The notes beneath the pieces were generated by a model. That model ran no database searches. It worked only from the letters and a program-made list of their open reading frames with translations, and was not told the origin of the DNA. The position numbers were made by a program, and so were the translations under genes. Positions 34,802 to 43,635 of a stretch of 64,000 bases of DNA are shown one piece after another. Source of the stretch: an uncultured Bacillota bacterium (GTDB lineage Bacteria; Bacillota; Clostridia; Lachnospirales; Lachnospiraceae); the NCBI GenBank assembly GCA_958352855.1, contig CATWQE010000002.1, positions 48,851-112,850 on the forward strand, written 5' to 3'. The number at the start of each line of letters is the position of its first letter. Position 1 is the stretch's first letter.

Positions 34802-35553
34802 AATGCAATCTGCACCTCCACAGGGCAGTGGTCCGAACCAAATACTTCCGTATGAATTTTCGCAGAAATCAGTTTCTCCTCCAACTCCTTTGACACACAG
34901 AAATAATCAATCCGCCACCCTGCATTTTTCTCTCTTGCCTTAAACCGGTAAGACCACCAGGAATAAATCCCTGTTTCCTCCGGGTAAAAATACCGGAAGG
35001 TATCAAGAAAGCCTGCTTCTAAAAACTGGGTAAACTTTCCTCTTTCTTCATCTGTAAATCCCGCATTATGCCGGTTGGTTTTGGGATTTTTCAAGTCGAT
35101 TTCCTTGTGTGCTACATTTAAGTCTCCACACATCACCACTGGCTTTTTCTCATTGAGCTTTAACAAATATGCCCGAAAATCATCCTCCCATTTCATGCGG
35201 TAATCCAGTCTTGCCAGCTCATTTTGAGAATTGGGGGTATACACAGTCACCATATAAAAGTTCTCATATTCCAGAGTAATCACACGTCCCTCCTGGTCAT
35301 GCTCTTCTATCCCAATTCCATATGCCACTGACAGAGGCTCTTTTTTTGCAAAAATAGCAGTGCCTGAATATCCTTTTTTCACTGCATAATTCCAATAACA
35401 ATAATAGCCCTCCGGCGCAAAATCAATCTGTCCTGCCTGCAGCTTTGTCTCCTGCAGGCAGAAAAAATCCGCGTCTTCTTTCTCAAAGTATTCGGTAAAG
35501 CCCTTCTGCACACAGGCGCGAAGTCCATTCACATTCCATGAAATAAATTTCAT
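34798..35553 (-). CDS. exoA: Exodeoxyribonuclease III / AP endonuclease
   Basis: A 251-residue Xth/ExoA-family AP endonuclease for base-excision repair. WNVNGLRA, the catalytic metal-binding Glu in LQETKLQ, GDLNVAHKEIDL and the terminal GSDHCPVEV are intact. ATG 35553 follows AAGGAGA; the frame extends to 35592 without a ribosome site. It is the first gene of exoA-selD-dinB-small Cys protein-GNAT, with a TATAAT -10 at 35595-35600 and a weak TTCGCA -35. Confidence 0.94.
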   Translation of the reverse strand: MKFISWNVNGLRACVQKGFTEYFEKEDADFFCLQETKLQAGQIDFAPEGYYCYWNYAVKKGYSGTAIFAKKEPLSVAYGIGIEEHDQEGRVITLEYENFYMVTVYTPNSQNELARLDYRMKWEDDFRAYLLKLNEKKPVVMCGDLNVAHKEIDLKNPKTNRHNAGFTDEERGKFTQFLEAGFLDTFRYFYPEETGIYSWWSYRFKAREKNAGWRIDYFCVSKELEEKLISAKIHTEVFGSDHCPVEVQIAL

Positions 35554-35594
35554 TCTAATCTCCTTTTCTTGTCTATTTGCACATCTTTGCACCT

Positions 35595-35676
35595 ATTATA
35601 CACTATTTTTTCTCCCTTGCGAAGGGAAAAAGTTGCGGGAAATGTCTTTACGAATCCTTTTCAAAGAGTATATAAT
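35595..35676. promoter_or_regulatory. Divergent promoters for exoA (minus) and the PurF-like gene (plus)
   Basis: Minus strand: TATAAT at 35595-35600 with TTCGCA 17 bases upstream. Plus strand: TATAAT at 35671-35676 with TTACGA 17 bases upstream (35648-35653). A 6-bp hairpin TCCCTT-GCG-AAGGGA lies between them. Confidence 0.5.
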
Positions 35677-35724
35677 AAATGAGTATGACGAAATCCAACG
35701 AAATACAAGAAAAGGAGAATAACA

Positions 35725-37143
35725 ATGGGCGGAATATTTGGAGTAACCTCTAAGTCCAGTTGTACCTTGGACTTATTTTTCGGAACAGACTACCATTCTC
35801 ATTTAGGTACAAGACGAGGGGGGATGGCCGTATACGGCTCTCAGGGTTTTCATCGTTCAATCCATAACATTGAAAACACACCCTTCCGTACAAAATTTGA
35901 CGGAGACTTAGACGAGCTGGAAGGAACTTCCGGCATTGGCTGTATCTCAGACAATGAGCCACAGCCACTTATGGTTCAGTCACATTTGGGAACCTTTGCC
36001 ATTACCACTGTAGGAAAAATCAACAACATGGACGAGCTGGTGGATATTTCTTACAAAAATGGCTGTACCCATTTCCTGGAGATGAGCGGCGGCGGGATTA
36101 ATCCCACAGAAATGGTTGCCTCTCTCATTAACCAGCAGGCAACCATTGTAGACGGTATCCGTTATGCCCAGGAACTGATTGATGGTTCCATGACGCTGAT
36201 GCTTCTCACCCCGGAAGGAATCTATGCTGCCAGGGACCGTATGGGACGTACCCCTCTGATTATCGGTCACAAAGACGGCGCTTACTGCGCTTCCTTTGAG
36301 AGCTTTGCTTACCTGAATCTGGGCTATGAAACCATGCGGGAATTAGGTCCGGGAGAAATTGTATTCCTCACACCGGAAAGCATACAGACACTTTCAGAAC
36401 CATTAAACGAAATGAAAATCTGTTCCTTCCTGTGGGTTTACTATGGATACCCTACCTCTACCTACGAAGGAATCAACGTAGAAACCATGCGGTATGACTG
36501 CGGAAAACTTCTTGCCAAACGTGATGCTATGAGAGATGATGTAAATCCTGATCTGGTAGCCGGAGTTCCGGATTCCGGTATTCCTCATGCTATTGGCTAT
36601 GCAAATGCTTCCGGTATTCCATTTGCACGTCCATTTATCAAATATACCCCAACCTGGCCGCGTTCCTTTATGCCTTCCAGACAGGAGCAGAGGAACCTGA
36701 TTGCCAAAATGAAGCTGATTCCGGTGGAGGCTCTCATCAAAAACCGCAGCCTTCTGCTTATTGACGATTCCATTGTCCGGGGAACCCAGCTTCGGGAAAC
36801 CACAGAATTTCTCTACAGCAGCGGCGCGAAGGAGGTACACATCCGTCCTGCCTGCCCGCCTCTGCTGTTTGGATGCCCGTATCTGAACTTCTCCCGTTCC
36901 AAATCTGAAATGGATTTGATTACCAGAAGAATCATTGCAGAACGGGAAGGAGAAAACGTCAGCCGGGAGGTTCTGGATACTTATGCAGATCCGGATTCCC
37001 AAAATTACCAGGAAATGCTGGAGGAAATTGCAAAGAAATTAAACTTCACCACCCTGCATTACCACCGCCTGGACGACCTGCTGGCAGCGATTCCTATTGA
37101 GCCATGTAAGGTATGTACTTACTGCTTTAATGGAAAGAAATAA
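35725..37143 (+). CDS. Amidophosphoribosyltransferase-like protein lacking the glutaminase nucleophile
   Basis: A 472-residue PurF homologue. The C-terminal phosphoribosyltransferase half keeps the PRPP loop LLIDDSIVRGTQ (about 344-355) and the VPDSG flexible-loop motif (281-285). Cysteines at 233, 377/384 and 461/464/467 resemble the Fe-S ligands of Bacillus PurF. The N-terminal Ntn-hydrolase half is altered: codon 2 is GGC (Gly) instead of the nucleophile Cys, and the usual HNGN and RY glutamine-site motifs read VGKINN and CISD. It therefore cannot use glutamine by the known mechanism. It has its own promoter and terminator. Confidence 0.88.
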   Translation: MGGIFGVTSKSSCTLDLFFGTDYHSHLGTRRGGMAVYGSQGFHRSIHNIENTPFRTKFDGDLDELEGTSGIGCISDNEPQPLMVQSHLGTFAITTVGKINNMDELVDISYKNGCTHFLEMSGGGINPTEMVASLINQQATIVDGIRYAQELIDGSMTLMLLTPEGIYAARDRMGRTPLIIGHKDGAYCASFESFAYLNLGYETMRELGPGEIVFLTPESIQTLSEPLNEMKICSFLWVYYGYPTSTYEGINVETMRYDCGKLLAKRDAMRDDVNPDLVAGVPDSGIPHAIGYANASGIPFARPFIKYTPTWPRSFMPSRQEQRNLIAKMKLIPVEALIKNRSLLLIDDSIVRGTQLRETTEFLYSSGAKEVHIRPACPPLLFGCPYLNFSRSKSEMDLITRRIIAEREGENVSREVLDTYADPDSQNYQEMLEEIAKKLNFTTLHYHRLDDLLAAIPIEPCKVCTYCFNGKK

Positions 37144-37151
37144 ATGACAAA

Positions 37152-37207
37152 AAAGTGCTGCAATTCTCATCCCAAACAGGATTGAACATTGCAGCACTTT
37201 CTTTTTG
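37152..37207. terminator. Intrinsic terminator, likely bidirectional
   Basis: A perfect 12-bp stem (37152-37163 with 37189-37200) followed by CTTTTTG, between the PurF-like gene and the convergent YitT gene. Confidence 0.85.
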
Positions 37208-38074
37208 TCAATAATTGGATTTCTGATAAAATCTACCAATCAACGTATCCGTCTTCACCACGTTTACAAAAGCCTTTGGGTCCGCTTCCATAACCCGCTG
37301 AATCAGCACCTTGGCTTCCATGGTAGACACCACAGAATAAATCATTTTCCGCTTTTCGTTAGAATACATTCCTGTGGCAGAAAACTCAGTGGCACTGTGG
37401 TTTGTCACCTCTGAAATCGCCTGATATACTGCCTCCGGCTCCTCTGTCACTACAAACAACGTAACTTTTTTCTGAACCTGATACAGAAGATGAATCACCT
37501 GGGTTGAGGTAAACTGAAAGATAATGGAATACAGCGCCTTATCCCATCCGAAAAGATAACCGGCAATCATGAGCACAGCCACATTCCCTACAAGAATATA
37601 GTTCCATACATCTTTGTTCTTCTTTTCTGCAAAGTAAATGGCAATAAAATCCGTACCTCCTGTAGAAGCCCCTCCCAAAAGCGCAATGGTAATAGCAACT
37701 CCGTTAATCAGTCCTCCGAAAATACAGATAAGCAGAATATCCTCCGTAATAGGAATTGCCGGTACCATATCCGTAATAAAACTGGTTGCCAAAACCAGGA
37801 TACTGGTCACCACTGTAAAGCGCTTTCCAATGGCTTTGAAGCTGATAATCGCAGGAATTGCATTTAGTGCCAGACTGATGGGGGAAAATGGAACCGTAAT
37901 ATCAAAAAACCGGTCACAAATGGTCTGTATCAGCAGGGTGACTCCATTGAAGCCCCCTGGATACAGCCCACCTGCCCGGACAAAGGTTTTAATATTCACT
38001 GCCATAATCACAGCACCAATCAGACCAAAAATCAACCGCTTACTTTCTTTTTTCCAATCAAATTTCCGGCCCAA
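37208..38074 (-). CDS. YitT family membrane protein (second copy)
   Basis: A 288-residue YitT protein with five or six hydrophobic helices in residues 10-170 and a C-terminal DUF2179 domain (about 200-285). The GASTGGTDFIA signature is present. It is clearly related to, but diverged from, the copy at 3907-4779. It is encoded 23 nt after ddh on the same strand, which may mean co-transcription. Transport substrate unknown. Confidence 0.85.
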   Translation of the reverse strand: MGRKFDWKKESKRLIFGLIGAVIMAVNIKTFVRAGGLYPGGFNGVTLLIQTICDRFFDITVPFSPISLALNAIPAIISFKAIGKRFTVVTSILVLATSFITDMVPAIPITEDILLICIFGGLINGVAITIALLGGASTGGTDFIAIYFAEKKNKDVWNYILVGNVAVLMIAGYLFGWDKALYSIIFQFTSTQVIHLLYQVQKKVTLFVVTEEPEAVYQAISEVTNHSATEFSATGMYSNEKRKMIYSVVSTMEAKVLIQRVMEADPKAFVNVVKTDTLIGRFYQKSNY

Positions 38075-38097
38075 TGTTCTTACCTCGCTTTTTCTAC

Positions 38098-39084
38098 CTA
38101 CAGCATATGAGCCCGAAGCTCTTCCGGAGTCTGGGCGCTTAAATAAGCAGGAGCCACATCAAAGACTGTTTTGCAGCCTGTCTGTCCTTCCTGGCTTAAA
38201 CGATATGCTGCTCTTGCGTATGCTGCAATTACAGAAGAAGTAAATTCCGGATTAGAATCTAACTTCAGACTGTATTCAATCACATGGTCATGCTCATCCT
38301 CCCAGCCGGTTTTTCCGGTACGGATAACAAAGCCTCCATGTGGAAGTCCCTTATGTTCCTTCTCCATTTCTTCTGCTGTAATAAAGTGTACCGTTGTATC
38401 ATATTCATCAAAATAATTTGGCATGGTTTTGATTTCGTTTTCAATACGTCCCTGGTCTGCACCTTCTTCTGCCACTACAAACACTTCTCTTGTGTGTTTT
38501 TCTCTTGTTGTAAGCTCCGGATTCTCTCCGTTTCTTACTGCATTCAGAGCAGCCTCTACCGGAATGGTATACTGTCTGGCATCTATCACACCCTGAATCC
38601 TTCTTACCGCATCAGAATGTCCCTGGCTTACCCCTTTTCCCCAGAAGGTATAATCTTTTCCCCCTGGCAAAATAGCATTGGCATATAAGCGGTTCAGGGA
38701 AAACATACCCGGATCCCAGCCTACAGAAATCATTGCCACATGTCCGCCTTTTTTTGCAGCTTCATCCACAGCAGCAAAATGCTCCGGGATTCTGGCATGG
38801 GTATCAAAGCTGTCCACCACATTAAAGTATTCTGCATACCTGGGTGTCTGTACCGGCAAGTCTGTAGCGCTTCCACCGCAGATAATGAGAACATCCAGTT
38901 CATCCTTCATGTTCACTGCTTCATCTACATGGTACACCTTTGCTGTCTCTGTTAATATCTTCACATCTTCTGGATTGCGGCGTGTAAAAACTGCCTTTAA
39001 TTCCATATCAGGATTGTGCTTTACCGCGCATTCCACGCCACGTCCCAGATTTCCATATCCTAAAATTCCAATTCTAATACTCAT
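38098..39084 (-). CDS. ddh: meso-Diaminopimelate D-dehydrogenase
   Basis: A 328-residue NADP-dependent enzyme that forms meso-diaminopimelate from tetrahydrodipicolinate in one step, giving a short route to lysine and peptidoglycan. The Rossmann motif GILGYGNLGRG is near residue 5. The active-site regions SVGWDPGMFSLNRLYAN, FWGKGVSQGHSDAVRRI and HGGFVIRTGKT match the family at normal length. ATG 39084 is preferred (GGAG 8 nt upstream) over GTG 39093. Confidence 0.95.
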   Translation of the reverse strand: MSIRIGILGYGNLGRGVECAVKHNPDMELKAVFTRRNPEDVKILTETAKVYHVDEAVNMKDELDVLIICGGSATDLPVQTPRYAEYFNVVDSFDTHARIPEHFAAVDEAAKKGGHVAMISVGWDPGMFSLNRLYANAILPGGKDYTFWGKGVSQGHSDAVRRIQGVIDARQYTIPVEAALNAVRNGENPELTTREKHTREVFVVAEEGADQGRIENEIKTMPNYFDEYDTTVHFITAEEMEKEHKGLPHGGFVIRTGKTGWEDEHDHVIEYSLKLDSNPEFTSSVIAAYARAAYRLSQEGQTGCKTVFDVAPAYLSAQTPEELRAHML

Positions 39085-39172
39085 GTCAAACACTCCTATC
39101 TTTGGCTGGATTACTTTTGTCTATTAAAGTATATCAAAAAATCTTTTCTTGTCAATCCACGAATTCACCGAA

Positions 39173-40504
39173 TCACCCAATGCCTCCGTAAAGAATCCCT
39201 AAAATATATACAAGAATCGTAAGCCCCACGAAAAAATATCGTGTGGCAGGTTCAAACCATTTTCCCAGTTTTTTCCACCTTCCAAGCTGTACCTGTTCTC
39301 TTGCAAAGCCTTTGGGACATACCCAGAAAAACATCACTGCCGCCAAAAGCGCTCCAAGAGGAATGAGGTAAATAGAGACTACATCCATCCAGATGCTCAC
39401 CATATCCCCGCTTTCAATAAACACACCAATGCCGCAGGCTCCTGCTGCCACGATTCCAACTGCCGCTGCCCTGGACAAATGGAATTGATTCTGCAAAGCC
39501 TCAATAGGCGTTTCAAAAAGATTCATCAAAGAAGTAATGGCAGCAAACAAAACCGCAATGAAAAAGACGATTGCAAAAATCTGTCCAAAAGGCATCTGCT
39601 GAAACACACTGGGCAGAGTAATAAACATAAGCGGCGGTCCTGCCGACACATCCATGCCAAAGGCAAATACAGCCGGAATCACTACCAGACCAGCCAAAAG
39701 CGCAGCGCAGGTATCAAAAAACGCCACATTTCTGGCGCTGTACACCACATCCGTATCTTTGGAAAGATAGCTTCCATAAACAATGGTACCGGAACCAGCT
39801 AAAGACAGGGAGAAAAAAGCCTGTCCCAGGGCATATACCCAGGTCTTTGGATTTTTCAGATATTCCCACTTTGGCACAAACAGATATTCATATCCTGCGG
39901 TGGCATGCTCCAGGGTAAATACCCGAAGCATTAAAAGAATAAAAAATACGAAAAACACAGGCATCATGATTTTATTCATTTTCTCAATGCCCTTGGAAAT
40001 TCCAAAAATCATAATAAGGAAGGTCAGACCAAGCCCCAGGAAATGCCACCCCACACTTCCAAAGTTTCCCGAAATCTCTCCAAAATATGCGGCTGTATCC
40101 CTGGTTTCCATTAATTCCCCTGTGACTGCTCCCCACAGAAACCGCAGAAACCATCCAACAACTACCGAATATCCCACTGCAATGGCAAAGGAGCCCAGCA
40201 CCGGAATCATTCCCAGCAGCTTTCCGCCCTTTTTTCCACGCATTTCCATGGCTTTTCCAAAAGCCCCCAAAGGGCCTGTTTTCATGGCGCGGCCAAAGGC
40301 CATCTCCCCAACCACACCGGAAAATCCCAGAATTACTACAAAAATAAAATAGGGAATCAAAAAGGCTGCCCCTCCGTATTGTCCTGTGCGGTAAGGAAAC
40401 ATCCAGATATTTCCCATTCCTACTGCAGAGCCGATACAGGCCACAATAAACCCAAACCTGGAGCCAAATACTTCCCTCTTTGGCTCTGCTTCATTTCTCT
40501 TCAT
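39173..40504 (-). CDS. Neurotransmitter:sodium symporter family transporter
   Basis: A 443-residue LeuT/NSS-type Na+-coupled amino-acid transporter with about 11 membrane helices. The first helix carries SRFGFIVACIGSAVGMGNIWMFPY with the unwound sodium-site GSAVGMGN and the extracellular-gate region; AGSGTIVYGSYLSKD lies in the helix 6 area. Bacterial members move tryptophan, tyrosine, leucine or others; the substrate is not predictable. ATG 40504 has AAGGAGG upstream. Confidence 0.9.
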   Translation of the reverse strand: MKRNEAEPKREVFGSRFGFIVACIGSAVGMGNIWMFPYRTGQYGGAAFLIPYFIFVVILGFSGVVGEMAFGRAMKTGPLGAFGKAMEMRGKKGGKLLGMIPVLGSFAIAVGYSVVVGWFLRFLWGAVTGELMETRDTAAYFGEISGNFGSVGWHFLGLGLTFLIMIFGISKGIEKMNKIMMPVFFVFFILLMLRVFTLEHATAGYEYLFVPKWEYLKNPKTWVYALGQAFFSLSLAGSGTIVYGSYLSKDTDVVYSARNVAFFDTCAALLAGLVVIPAVFAFGMDVSAGPPLMFITLPSVFQQMPFGQIFAIVFFIAVLFAAITSLMNLFETPIEALQNQFHLSRAAAVGIVAAGACGIGVFIESGDMVSIWMDVVSIYLIPLGALLAAVMFFWVCPKGFAREQVQLGRWKKLGKWFEPATRYFFVGLTILVYILGILYGGIG

Positions 40505-40545
40505 ATATTGTCCTCCTTCTTTCACACTTCACATTAGTATAACAC

Positions 40546-40574
40546 AAGAGGCACCTCCCAGGGAAGTGCCTCTT
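40546..40574 (-). terminator. Terminator hairpin after the AICAR transformylase gene
   Basis: AAGAGGCAC and GTGCCTCTT (40546-40554 with 40566-40574) form a 9-bp stem extended by TCC/GGA pairs. It lies downstream of the purO-AICAR transformylase operon and immediately upstream of the NSS transporter promoter (TATACT on the minus strand). Confidence 0.7.
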
Positions 40575-40595
40575 CATACTTTTCCTAATCTGTTT

Positions 40596-41780
40596 TTAGT
40601 GGTGGAACAGACGAATACCGGTAAACGCCATCACCATGTTATATTTGTTGCAGGTTTCAATCACTGCATCGTCGCGGACAGAACCGCCTGGCTGGGCAAT
40701 ATATGCCACACCGCTCTTATGAGCGCGTTCAATGTTGTCTGAGAATGGGAAGAAGGCATCAGAGCCCAGGGTCACCTCTGTGAGCTTATCCAGCCATGCT
40801 CTTTTTTCCTCTCTGGTAAATACAGACGGTTTCTCTGTAAATACCTTTTCCCATGCCCCGTCTGCCAGCACGTCCATATATTCTTCACCAATATAAACAT
40901 CAATGGCATTGTCACGCTCTGCTCTGGTAATGCTGTCCTTAAATGGCAGATTCAGCACCTTTTCACTCTGTCTTAACCACCAGTTATCTGCTTTCTGTCC
41001 TGCCAGGCGGGTACAATGTACACGAGACTGCTGTCCTGCTCCCACACCGATTGCCTGACCGTCTTTTACAAAGCATACGGAATTAGACTGGGTATATTTC
41101 AAAATAATGAGAGATACTTTTAAGTCCCTCTTTGCCTCTTCTGTGAGCGCTTTGTTTTCTGTTACAAGATTGGAAATCAGCTCATCATCAATGGCAAGCT
41201 CCTGGCGTCCCTGTTCAAAGGTAATGCCAAATACTTCCTTGTGTTCCAGGGGAGCCGGTACATAATTCGGGTCAATCTGAATCACATTGTAATTTCCTTT
41301 TTTCTTCTGTCCCAGGATTTCCAGAGCCTCCTCTGTGTATCCAGGAGCAATGACCCCGTCAGAAACCTCACGTTTAATCAAAAGGGCTGTGTCCTTGTCA
41401 CACACATCAGAAAGAGAAATAAAATCTCCAAAAGAAGACATACGGTCAGCGCCTCTGGCTCTTGCGTAGGCACAGGCAACAGGAGAAAAATTCTTCCAGT
41501 CCATATCATCTACCCAGTAGATTTTTGCCAGTGTCTCAGTAAGAGGAAGTCCTACTGCAGCGCCTGCAGGAGATACGTGCTTAAAAGAGGTCGCAGCCGG
41601 AAGTCCGGTGGCTTTCTTCAAATCTCTTACAAGCTGCCAGCCATTAAAGGCATCCAGAAAGTTAATATAACCTGGTTTTCCTGATAACACCTGAATAGGC
41701 AGTTCCTCATTATTTCCCATATAGATTCTGGACGGTTTCTGGTTTGGATTACATCCGTATTTTAATGCTAATTCTTTCAT
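40596..41780 (-). CDS. Stand-alone AICAR transformylase (PurH C-terminal domain type)
   Basis: A 394-residue phosphoribosylaminoimidazolecarboxamide formyltransferase. It matches the second domain of bifunctional PurH only; the N-terminal IMP cyclohydrolase domain is missing. The catalytic Lys67-His68 pair in SFKHVSPAGAA is present, as are ARARGADRMSSFGDF, QSRVHCTRLAGQKA and SDAFFPFSDNIERA. It transfers a formyl group from 10-formyl-THF to AICAR. The cyclohydrolase step is supplied by PurO encoded 21 nt upstream in the same operon. Confidence 0.93.
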   Translation of the reverse strand: MKELALKYGCNPNQKPSRIYMGNNEELPIQVLSGKPGYINFLDAFNGWQLVRDLKKATGLPAATSFKHVSPAGAAVGLPLTETLAKIYWVDDMDWKNFSPVACAYARARGADRMSSFGDFISLSDVCDKDTALLIKREVSDGVIAPGYTEEALEILGQKKKGNYNVIQIDPNYVPAPLEHKEVFGITFEQGRQELAIDDELISNLVTENKALTEEAKRDLKVSLIILKYTQSNSVCFVKDGQAIGVGAGQQSRVHCTRLAGQKADNWWLRQSEKVLNLPFKDSITRAERDNAIDVYIGEEYMDVLADGAWEKVFTEKPSVFTREEKRAWLDKLTEVTLGSDAFFPFSDNIERAHKSGVAYIAQPGGSVRDDAVIETCNKYNMVMAFTGIRLFHH

Positions 41781-41801
41781 GATGATTCTCCCTTCCCTTT
41801 C

Positions 41802-42515
41802 TTATTTGTTTTTATTCACGATTCTGGTTTCATAAGTACCTGTTGCAATATCAATAAAACGTACAAATAAGGAAACCTTGTTTTCCTCATTCAGACCTTC
41901 CCATACTTCTTTGGTAAAGGCATCAATATCATTTGGAATACCAACTAACTTTGGTTCTCCCTCAAAGCTTGGAAGAGGATTTCCGTCATGCATATAAGTA
42001 TGAATAAAATGTCCCTCTCCTGCAACTGGATTTTCATAAGCAAAGGTATAACGGTTACATGCATCTGGATTTCCATTATTGCTCTTTAAAATAGACATGG
42101 CATAATTATATTTCCCATTTTCCACATGCATAATACCGGAAATTCTTGGTGTATAGTTTGGAGCATCTGGTTCAAATTCTCTGCCTCTTAAGGACTGCTC
42201 AAAAGTCATCTGTTTATCCATTCCTTCATAAATGGTATCAGTCTGGTCTCCATTTGTCACAATAGTCTTGTTTCCCAGCACCCGCACAGGAGCGTAGATA
42301 ATCAGGCTTGGGTCCACCAGCTTGGAAGGGTCAAATGCCTGTGTGCGAATTCCCTGTCCTTCTTCCACAAAAACGCGGTTCCGGCTGTTTTCACTTCTTC
42401 CCATAATAAAGTATGCAGCCACTGCCTTTTTTCCATCCTCTGATTTTCCCAGCACAATGCCTCGTCCCGGATAGGTATTTTCTTTCAGCTCATTTACCAG
42501 TGATAACATTTCCAT
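41802..42515 (-). CDS. purO: IMP cyclohydrolase, PurO type
   Basis: A 237-residue PurO-like IMP cyclohydrolase (IMP_cyclohyd family, first described in archaea), which closes FAICAR to IMP. Characteristic stretches are YPGRGIVLGKS near residue 15, MGRSENSRNR, FDPSKLVDPSLIIYAPVRV and ARISGIMH-like PRISGIMHV. ATG 42515 follows AAAGGAG at 9 nt; the frame runs on to 42614 into the riboswitch terminator and is rejected there. It forms a two-gene operon with the transformylase under a ZTP riboswitch. Confidence 0.93.
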   Translation of the reverse strand: MEMLSLVNELKENTYPGRGIVLGKSEDGKKAVAAYFIMGRSENSRNRVFVEEGQGIRTQAFDPSKLVDPSLIIYAPVRVLGNKTIVTNGDQTDTIYEGMDKQMTFEQSLRGREFEPDAPNYTPRISGIMHVENGKYNYAMSILKSNNGNPDACNRYTFAYENPVAGEGHFIHTYMHDGNPLPSFEGEPKLVGIPNDIDAFTKEVWEGLNEENKVSLFVRFIDIATGTYETRIVNKNK

Positions 42516-42600
42516 AAAATCAATCTCCTTTATATTTGGAATTGCGCACTCACAGAGTGCAGTGAATAGATACCCGGCTGCTTTTTTATAAATGTAACAT

Positions 42601-42700
42601 GCAAAAAAGCCCACTGCCCGGGCATATATGCCCAGACGGTCGGCTTCTCTGGCTTATACTCCCTGTGGTCATTTCCACTTCCGTCAGTCATATAAGCACT
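42601..42700 (-). promoter_or_regulatory. ZTP riboswitch (pfl motif) with transcription terminator
   Basis: On the minus strand the aptamer opens with the closing helix CTTATA (42691-42696) pairing TATAAG (42653-42658), encloses TGACTGACGG and a GTGG/CCAC hairpin followed by AGGGAG, and ends with the conserved CCGACCGTCTGGGCA (42629-42643). These are the hallmarks of the ZTP riboswitch. An overlapping GC-rich stem and a run of six Ts (complement of 42602-42607) form the expression platform. ZTP/ZMP accumulates when 10-formyl-THF is short, which fits control of the AICAR transformylase and PurO genes directly downstream. Confidence 0.93.
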
Positions 42701-42703
42701 TAA

Positions 42704-42732
42704 AACATACCATGTTCAATTTGCCTTGTCAA
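42704..42732 (-). promoter_or_regulatory. Promoter of the ZTP riboswitch-purO operon
   Basis: Minus-strand TTGACA (42727-42732) and TATGTT (42704-42709) with a 17-base spacer. The start near 42697 coincides with the first base pair of the aptamer. Confidence 0.75.
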
Positions 42733-42750
42733 TCCTTTTTTCTGCAAATC

Positions 42751-43623
42751 CTAATAACAAATAACTTCATATCCATTCTCTGTCACCAGCACCATAATCT
42801 CCCACTGTGCAGAAGGCAGACCATCTTCCGTATATACAGACCATCCGTCACTGTCATCCACATAGATTTCATAGCTTCCCATATTAACCATTGGCTCAAT
42901 AGTAAACATCATGCCAGGCACCAGAAGCATTCCGGTTCCCGCCTGCTGGGTATAGCCTACCCATGGATCTTCGTGAAAATCCAGTCCGATTCCATGACCA
43001 CCAATTTCCCGCACTACAGAATATCCATTGGCATGGGCGTGTTCATATACTGCCTGACTCATATCTCCCAGATACCCCCAGGGCTTCACCTTTGCAAGAC
43101 CTTTTTCCACACATTCTCTGGTCACATCCACCAGTTTCTGTTTTTCCGGACTCACCTGTCCAATGCAGAACATTCTGGAAGAATCCGAATAATAGCCATC
43201 CAGAATCGTAGACACATCCACATTAATAATGTCTCCACTTTTCAGTACAATATCCTCTGATGGAATTCCATGGCACACCTGTTCATTAATGGAAGTACAC
43301 ACACTTTTGGGAAATCCATCATATCCAAGAGGCGCTGCCACAGCTCCTGCTTCTTTGGTAATCTTTGCTACCCAGTTGTCAATCTCCTGTGTGGTAACTC
43401 CTTCCTGAATGTGTTCTGCCACATAGTCTAAAATGGCGATGTTAATTTTCGCACTTTCTTTTATTTTTTCAATCTGTTCCGGTGTTTTAATGAGTTCATG
43501 GGAAGGCACCAGAATTCCCTGATTCTCATACATCTTTAGTTTTTCATCAAAAGCCCAATGGCATTTCTTATATTTTCTGCCGCTGCCGCACCAGCAGGGC
43601 TGATTTCTCTCTGGTAATTGCAT
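42751..43623 (-). CDS. map: Methionine aminopeptidase type I with N-terminal SEC-C zinc motif
   Basis: A 290-residue MetAP that removes initiator Met. Residues 8-24 are a SEC-C zinc-binding motif (Cys10, Cys12, Cys21, His22), as also found at the C-terminus of SecA. The peptidase domain carries the five metal ligands: the two Asp in NVDVSTILDGYYSDSS, His in GGHGIGLDFHEDP, Glu in FTIEPM and Glu in QWEIMV. This SEC-C-bearing form is longer than the 250-residue housekeeping enzyme and may favour ribosome association (inference). The GNAT gene upstream ends 12 nt before it. Confidence 0.94.
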   Translation of the reverse strand: MQLPERNQPCWCGSGRKYKKCHWAFDEKLKMYENQGILVPSHELIKTPEQIEKIKESAKINIAILDYVAEHIQEGVTTQEIDNWVAKITKEAGAVAAPLGYDGFPKSVCTSINEQVCHGIPSEDIVLKSGDIINVDVSTILDGYYSDSSRMFCIGQVSPEKQKLVDVTRECVEKGLAKVKPWGYLGDMSQAVYEHAHANGYSVVREIGGHGIGLDFHEDPWVGYTQQAGTGMLLVPGMMFTIEPMVNMGSYEIYVDDSDGWSVYTEDGLPSAQWEIMVLVTENGYEVICY

Positions 43624-43635
43624 TTCACTTCTCCT

